Shown one piece after another: positions 7,135-10,569 of a stretch of DNA of 10,569 bases (positions are counted from its first letter, which is position 1; every line of letters begins with the position of its first letter). The position numbers and the translations under genes were made by a program. The notes beneath the pieces were generated by a model. That model was not told the origin of the DNA. It made no database searches and saw only the letters and a list, made by a program, of their open reading frames with translations. Source of the DNA: Peptostreptococcaceae bacterium (lineage in GTDB: Bacteria; Bacillota_A; Clostridia; Peptostreptococcales; Acidaminobacteraceae); the NCBI GenBank assembly GCA_013619035.1, contig JABXKX010000351.1, positions 1 to 10,569 of the forward strand, written 5' to 3'.

Positions 7135-7662
7135 ATGTATACAGGAAAATTAGTTCAACTAAGAGCGTATGAAACAAAAGATATTGAAGCAGCAAAAAAC
7201 TATATTAATGATCCTGAACTCAAACATTATCTTATGCCAGGCGTACCATTTCCAATGACTTTAAGTGATGAAACGAAGTTTATTGAAGGGATTTCAGCAT
7301 TTAAAGATAATTATAGTTTTGCAATAGATACCTTGGAAGGTCATTATATTGGCGGTTGTGGACTGAACAATGTAGATTGGAAAAATAGAGTAGCAATGGT
7401 TGGTATCTTCATTGGAGATAAAGATTATTGGGGCAAAGGGTATGGCTCAGATGCCATGACTGTTTTGATAGATTTTATTTTTAATGAAATGAATCTGAAT
7501 AGAATTATGTTAAATGTTTATGGCTTTAATGAAAGAGCTATTAAATCATATGAAAAATGCGGTTTTGCTAAAGAAGGTGTTTTAAGACAAGCGTTATTCA
7601 AAGGTGGACAGTATCATGATGAAGTCATTATGAGTATCTTAAGAGAAGAGTATGGCAATTAG
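7135..7662 (+). CDS. GNAT-family N-acetyltransferase, RimJ/RimL-like
   Basis: The 175-residue cytosolic protein transfers an acetyl group from acetyl-CoA to an amine; the acceptor is unknown. The fold is complete. N-terminal LVQLRAYETKDIEAA is typical of the RimJ/RimL (Acetyltransf_3) branch. Motif A is visible as VGIFIGDKDYWGKGYGSDAM, with the CoA pyrophosphate loop at residues 99-105. Motif B follows as NLNRIMLNVYGFNERAIKSYEKCGF (residues 120-144), with N132 and A135 in the usual places. The tail EGVLRQALFKGGQYHDEVIMSIL is also family-typical. The start is set by AGGAGG five bases upstream. It is a single-gene unit, with its own promoter and a hairpin at its stop codon. Homologues acetylate ribosomal protein N-termini, polyamines or antibiotics, and sequence alone does not choose among them. 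Confidence 0.9.
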   Translation: MYTGKLVQLRAYETKDIEAAKNYINDPELKHYLMPGVPFPMTLSDETKFIEGISAFKDNYSFAIDTLEGHYIGGCGLNNVDWKNRVAMVGIFIGDKDYWGKGYGSDAMTVLIDFIFNEMNLNRIMLNVYGFNERAIKSYEKCGFAKEGVLRQALFKGGQYHDEVIMSILREEYGN

Positions 7663-7680
7663 CCATACTCTTTAATACTT
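7646..7680 (+). terminator. Terminator hairpin of the acetyltransferase gene
   Basis: A perfect 11-bp stem, AAGAGTATGGC (7646-7656) with GCCATACTCTT (7662-7672), has loop AATTA. The TAG stop (7660-7662) lies in the loop and right arm. The T-tract is short and broken by A, so termination may be incomplete and helped by the second hairpin at 7720-7740. Confidence 0.7.
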
Positions 7681-7714
7681 ATTACTGGTATCTTTAATTA
7701 TCCTATATATCAGC

Positions 7715-7740
7715 AAAAAAAAGAGCCGCGAGGGCTCTTT
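7715..7740 (-). terminator. Intrinsic terminator of rqcH
   Basis: On the minus strand the stem AAAGAGCC (7740-7733) pairs with GGCTCTTT (7727-7720) around loop CTCGC and is followed by a T run through 7715. It starts at the last bases of the rqcH stop codon (TAA, 7741-7739). On the plus strand its T-tail is only three bases, so it mainly serves rqcH. Confidence 0.9.
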
Positions 7741-9502
7741 AAAGTTTCAATAGTTTGTGTACTTCAGAAGCGACAGGTGTCACATATAAAGTATGATTCG
7801 TTGAAAAGATGACCATACCTGGTTTGGCACCATGAGGTTTTTTTACATTCCTTACATCGGTATAATCAACTGGTACTTGTGACGATTCTTTTGCTTTTGA
7901 ATGATAAGCAGCTATCATAGCAGCTTCTTTCAATGTTTCTTCTGGTACTTCTTTTCCATAAGTTCTTATAATCACATGTGATCCTGGAATGTTCTTTGTA
8001 TGTAACCAAACATCCGATTTAGAAGCAATTTTTAATGTGATCATATCATTTTGTAGATTGTTTTTTCCCACAAGAATCTCAAAACCTTCACTGGATTGAT
8101 AATGGAAGGGATCATTTTTGATCTTCTTTTTCTTTTTCTCTTTATCTTTTTGTTTGTTTTTTAAGTACCCTGAAAGGATTAATTCTTCTTTGATTTCTTC
8201 AAAGTTGTTTTGATCAGGAGACTGTTCCAAGCTTAAAAGTACCTGTTCTAAATACTTAATTTCATCTTCGGTTTTTCCGAGTTGTTCAAGCACTTTGATC
8301 TGAGCAGTCTTAAACTTATTGTATCTCTTAAACAATCGTTGAGCATTATCAGACGGTGTTAAACGAATATCTAGTGAAATGGTAGTGGGTTCGTTGTTGT
8401 TATAAAAATCCTCAACAACCACTTTATTCATGCCTTTTTCTATTCTATAGATATTGGCTAGAATCAATTCCCCTTTAATCTTATAGTCATCTGCTTTTTC
8501 TGCAGATAATAAATCTTCTTTAAGGTTTTGTATTTTTTTCTTTTGACGATCAATTTTACCTTGTATGGTTTTTCTAAGATTATGAGATCTTTGAAGTAGT
8601 TTGTTAACCGTATTTTTATTGGAGTAATATTCACTCACAATTTCAATTGCTGAGTCAAAGTAAATCACATTGAACTCGTCAGATTGATAAGGTGATAAAT
8701 CCACAATGGTTAGATCTTTTAATGCTTGATTTCTTTGATAAACGACCTGGTACTTTAAATGATCTTCATTGTAAAAATCAAAGAAAACTGTAAAAGCATG
8801 GTATAATGCTTCTTTTTCTTCTGCGGACAATGTTTCTTGAGAAGTATTAAACTCAAGATTTGCCTGGATACATATTTCTTTTGCAATAATCGGGCTGATG
8901 CCTTGATATGTCATATAAATATGTTTAAATAGAGGTCTTGATTCACTTGTAACAATACTCTCCATAAAAGCTTCTTTTACCGCTAGACGAGGATCCGTTT
9001 TTTCATTTGGAGGGTATAAGTAAGTGATGCCAGGGAACAGTTGTCTGTATCTGTTAACCCCTAAAGCAATTCTCTTAATACAATCTATAATTTTATAGTC
9101 TTCATCCACTAATGTAATATTTGAGTGTTTACCCATAATCTCAAATATCAGTTTTTTTATGGTGAGTTCACCAAGTTCTGTTCTTGATTCTACGGTTAGT
9201 ATAATCACACGCTCTAGCTCTAATTGTTCAAAATCAATAACTCTACCACCAGCTATATGTTTTCTAAGTAACATACAAAACATGGGTGCTGTGACCGGGT
9301 TTTCTTTTTTGACATCAATCATACCGAAGTAAGGTAAGTTACTATCGGCTGATAACAATAATTTATAGTTTTTACGATCATGTCTGATATGTAAGACAAT
9401 CTCGTCGTTTTCAGGTTGGTGAATCTTATCAATTCTGCTGCCTACAATAATTGTTTTTATTTCTTTTGTTAGAGCATGTATGGTTATTCCATCAAATGGC
9501 AT
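7739..9502 (-). CDS. rqcH: Rqc2-type ribosome quality control factor RqcH (NFACT family)
   Basis: The 587-residue protein matches the NFACT family (formerly FbpA/YloA, annotated as fibronectin-binding). In known bacteria RqcH binds the stalled 50S subunit with peptidyl-tRNA and recruits tRNA-Ala to add a C-terminal alanine tail that marks the nascent chain for degradation. The NFACT-N domain shows MPFDGITIHAL, RIDKIHQP, HIRHD, CMLLRKHIAGGRV, EIMGKHSNI and GVNRYRQLFPG (residues 1-158). The middle (about 295-430) is helical and coiled-coil, followed by a Lys-rich linker (450-463). The NFACT-R domain spans about 464-575, with SDVWLHTKNIPGSHV and DYTDVRNVKKPHGAKPGMV. Full family length is present. 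At the position I align with the D97-R98 pair of the B. subtilis protein it has E97-R98. The start has AAAGGGGG seven bases upstream. It is divergent from yicC, a neighbour that is also close in B. subtilis. Confidence 0.95.
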   Translation of the reverse strand: MPFDGITIHALTKEIKTIIVGSRIDKIHQPENDEIVLHIRHDRKNYKLLLSADSNLPYFGMIDVKKENPVTAPMFCMLLRKHIAGGRVIDFEQLELERVIILTVESRTELGELTIKKLIFEIMGKHSNITLVDEDYKIIDCIKRIALGVNRYRQLFPGITYLYPPNEKTDPRLAVKEAFMESIVTSESRPLFKHIYMTYQGISPIIAKEICIQANLEFNTSQETLSAEEKEALYHAFTVFFDFYNEDHLKYQVVYQRNQALKDLTIVDLSPYQSDEFNVIYFDSAIEIVSEYYSNKNTVNKLLQRSHNLRKTIQGKIDRQKKKIQNLKEDLLSAEKADDYKIKGELILANIYRIEKGMNKVVVEDFYNNNEPTTISLDIRLTPSDNAQRLFKRYNKFKTAQIKVLEQLGKTEDEIKYLEQVLLSLEQSPDQNNFEEIKEELILSGYLKNKQKDKEKKKKKIKNDPFHYQSSEGFEILVGKNNLQNDMITLKIASKSDVWLHTKNIPGSHVIIRTYGKEVPEETLKEAAMIAAYHSKAKESSQVPVDYTDVRNVKKPHGAKPGMVIFSTNHTLYVTPVASEVHKLLKL

Positions 9503-9526
9503 ACAATCGCCCCCTTTCTGTAGAGT

Positions 9527-9535
9527 AGTATAACA
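9527..9535 (-). promoter_or_regulatory. Extended -10 promoter of rqcH
   Basis: Read on the minus strand this is TGTTATACT, with a weak -35 (TTCTAA, 9555-9550) at 17 bases spacing. Transcription would start near 9520, giving a leader of less than 20 bases before the ATG at 9502. The -35 lies inside the inverted repeat at 9545-9559. Confidence 0.5.
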
Positions 9536-9544
9536 GACTTTTTT

Positions 9545-9559
9545 TGACTTTAGAAGTCA
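9545..9559. repeat. Short perfect inverted repeat over the rqcH -35 region
   Basis: TGACTT-TAG-AAGTCA is a 6-bp dyad with a 3-base centre. It has no downstream T run in either direction, so it is not a terminator. Its position over the rqcH -35 would suit an operator, but a 6-bp dyad in AT-rich DNA can arise by chance. Confidence 0.4.
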
Positions 9560-9597
9560 TATTAAAGTGTAACATTAAATTAATATTTAGAAGGTGC

Positions 9598-9626
9598 TGG
9601 TCAATGCATGAGAATTGTAGTATAAT
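9598..9626 (+). promoter_or_regulatory. Candidate upstream promoter of yicC
   Basis: TGGTCA (9598-9603) and TATAAT (9621-9626) are 17 bases apart; the -10 is perfect and the -35 matches 4 of 6. The start would be near 9633, at the first arm of the inverted repeat, giving a leader of about 87 bases. Confidence 0.5.
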
Positions 9627-9633
9627 GAGTCTT

Positions 9634-9668
9634 GGTGTTTTTGAATAATTAAAGGTAGGAAAAACACC
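9634..9668 (+). repeat. Inverted repeat in the yicC leader
   Basis: GGTGTTTTT (9634-9642) and AAAAACACC (9660-9668) are perfectly complementary across 17 bases. The repeat lies between the two candidate yicC promoters. No T run follows, so it is not a terminator. It could be an operator or an RNA leader stem for transcripts from the upstream promoter. Confidence 0.5.
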
Positions 9669-9675
9669 TAAATAG

Positions 9676-9684
9676 TGATATAAT
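9676..9684 (+). promoter_or_regulatory. Candidate extended -10 promoter proximal to yicC
   Basis: TGATATAAT is a perfect extended -10, followed by TATA exactly as at 5149-5161. The -35 at 17 bases spacing (TAGGAA) is weak. Transcription would begin near 9691, about 18 bases before TAGGAGG (9709-9715). Confidence 0.55.
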
Positions 9685-9719
9685 TATAAATAGTATAAAA
9701 ACCGATTTTAGGAGGTTTC

Positions 9720-10569
9720 ATGGTATTTAGTATGACGGGTTACGGTCGTTCAGAGAAAGAAACTGAACTGCAAAAAGTTTTAATCGAAATGAAGGCTGTT
9801 AATCATAGATATTGTGATGTTGTTTTAAAGATTCCAAAGAAAATGGCAATGTTTGAAGACCGCATCAAAAAAGAAGTTAAGAAACATGTAAACAGAGGTC
9901 GTGTAGAAATCTATATGAACTTTGAAGAGCAAAAGGGAGAGGACTTTGTTGTTTCTCCAAACTTTGCAGTATTAGACCAATATGCAGGTGCTTTAACATC
10001 TATAAAGGATCGTTATGATATTTCAAGAGATTTTGATTTAAATATCCTGACAAGATTCCAAGATGCATTTAGTATTGAATACAAACAAATAGATGAAGAT
10101 GCTATTTGGAAGTTAGTTGAATCTGCACTGCAAGAAGCGCTTTCTTCATTAATTGAAATGAGACGTGTTGAAGGTCAAAAATTATTAGATGACATCAATG
10201 GTCGTATTCATGACATAAAGGGTATTATCAAAGAATTAGAAGTAAGAGCACCTGAAATTGTGTTGTTACATAAAGCTAAAATGAAAGATCGCGTATCTGA
10301 GTTGTTAGAAGATAATATTGAATTAGATGAAGCAAGACTTGCTCAAGAAGTAGCATATTTCGCTGATAAGACAAGTATCACAGAGGAACTTGTTAGACTC
10401 GACAGTCATTTAGATCAGTTGGCTAACATTTTTAATGAGAAGCAGTCTATCGGTAGAAAATTAGATTTCTTACTACAAGAAATTAATAGAGAAATTAACA
10501 CCATAGGATCAAAATCACCAGATATAGACATTTCTAATTTTGTTATTGAACTTAAGAGTGAATTTGAAA
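9720..10569 (+). CDS. yicC: YicC/YloC-family endoribonuclease, 3' end outside window
   Basis: 283 residues are visible and the frame is still open at the right edge. Family members usually end shortly after this point, so only a few codons are missing. The N-terminal YicC_N domain shows MTGYGRSE, EMKAVNHRYCDVVLKIP and VNRGRVEIYMNFE (residues 5-69). The conserved RRVEGQKL is at 148-155. The C-terminal DUF1732 domain shows ELDEARLAQEVAYFADKTSI, EELVRLDSHLDQL and GRKLDFLLQEINREINTIGSKS (residues 201-266). The family consists of metal-dependent endoribonucleases that act on RNA in the cytosol; E. coli YicC has been linked to small-RNA turnover. The start at 9720 has TAGGAGG four bases upstream; the second ATG (codon 5) is less well placed. 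In B. subtilis the homologue yloC precedes remA, gmk and rpoZ, so a gmk-type gene may follow outside the window. Confidence 0.95.
   Translation, partial: MVFSMTGYGRSEKETELQKVLIEMKAVNHRYCDVVLKIPKKMAMFEDRIKKEVKKHVNRGRVEIYMNFEEQKGEDFVVSPNFAVLDQYAGALTSIKDRYDISRDFDLNILTRFQDAFSIEYKQIDEDAIWKLVESALQEALSSLIEMRRVEGQKLLDDINGRIHDIKGIIKELEVRAPEIVLLHKAKMKDRVSELLEDNIELDEARLAQEVAYFADKTSITEELVRLDSHLDQLANIFNEKQSIGRKLDFLLQEINREINTIGSKSPDIDISNFVIELKSEFE

Noticed and set aside
9634..9668. Inverted repeat as an intrinsic terminator
   Set aside because: The 17-base loop is long and the right arm is followed by TAAATAG, not a T run, on the plus strand. On the minus strand the repeat is likewise not followed by a T run.
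1..10569. CRISPR arrays, tRNA or rRNA genes, insertion sequences, phage genes
   Set aside because: I saw no regularly spaced repeats, no tRNA-like cloverleaf or rRNA stretches, and no transposase or phage motifs. Nearly all bases are accounted for by genes and short control regions.

Overview
The window is AT-rich (roughly one third G+C by eye). It carries seven protein genes, and two of them run off the window edges. The signals are those of a low-GC monoderm bacterium: AGGAGG-type ribosome sites a few bases before the starts, a lipoprotein signal with a classic lipobox, extended -10 promoters, and an RqcH homologue next to a YicC homologue. TGA is used as a stop (6308-6310), so the mycoplasma code with TGA as Trp does not fit. 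A Bacillota or Acholeplasma/Izemoplasma-type relative is my best guess, but nothing here fixes the taxon.

Region 1 (2-5112) is a cell-surface operon. A very large alpha-2-macroglobulin-like protein, entering from the left edge, overlaps by 8 bases a small MEMO1-family protein that carries its own export signal. A strong terminator whose stem includes the second stop codon closes the unit. The macroglobulin has no Cys-x-Glu-Gln thioester motif and no cysteine in its 1433 visible residues. The MEMO-like protein has no AMMECR1 or radical-SAM partner in view. This pair is the most unusual part of the window.

Region 2 (5113-7134) starts with a short regulatory stretch containing a perfect hairpin between two possible -10 boxes. 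It is followed by an aminoglycoside-phosphotransferase-fold kinase (GTG start) and a coiled-coil lipoprotein, joined by a 4-base ATGA overlap.

Region 3 (7060-7740) holds a single GNAT acetyltransferase with its own extended -10 promoter. Its terminator faces that of the convergent gene rqcH.

Region 4 (7715-10569) is housekeeping. The ribosome-quality-control factor RqcH is on the minus strand. A 217-base divergent promoter region with two inverted repeats separates it from yicC, an endoribonuclease-family gene that lacks only its last few codons. In Bacillus subtilis the homologues (yloA and yloC) also lie close together, so this end looks like conserved chromosome. The left two thirds looks accessory.
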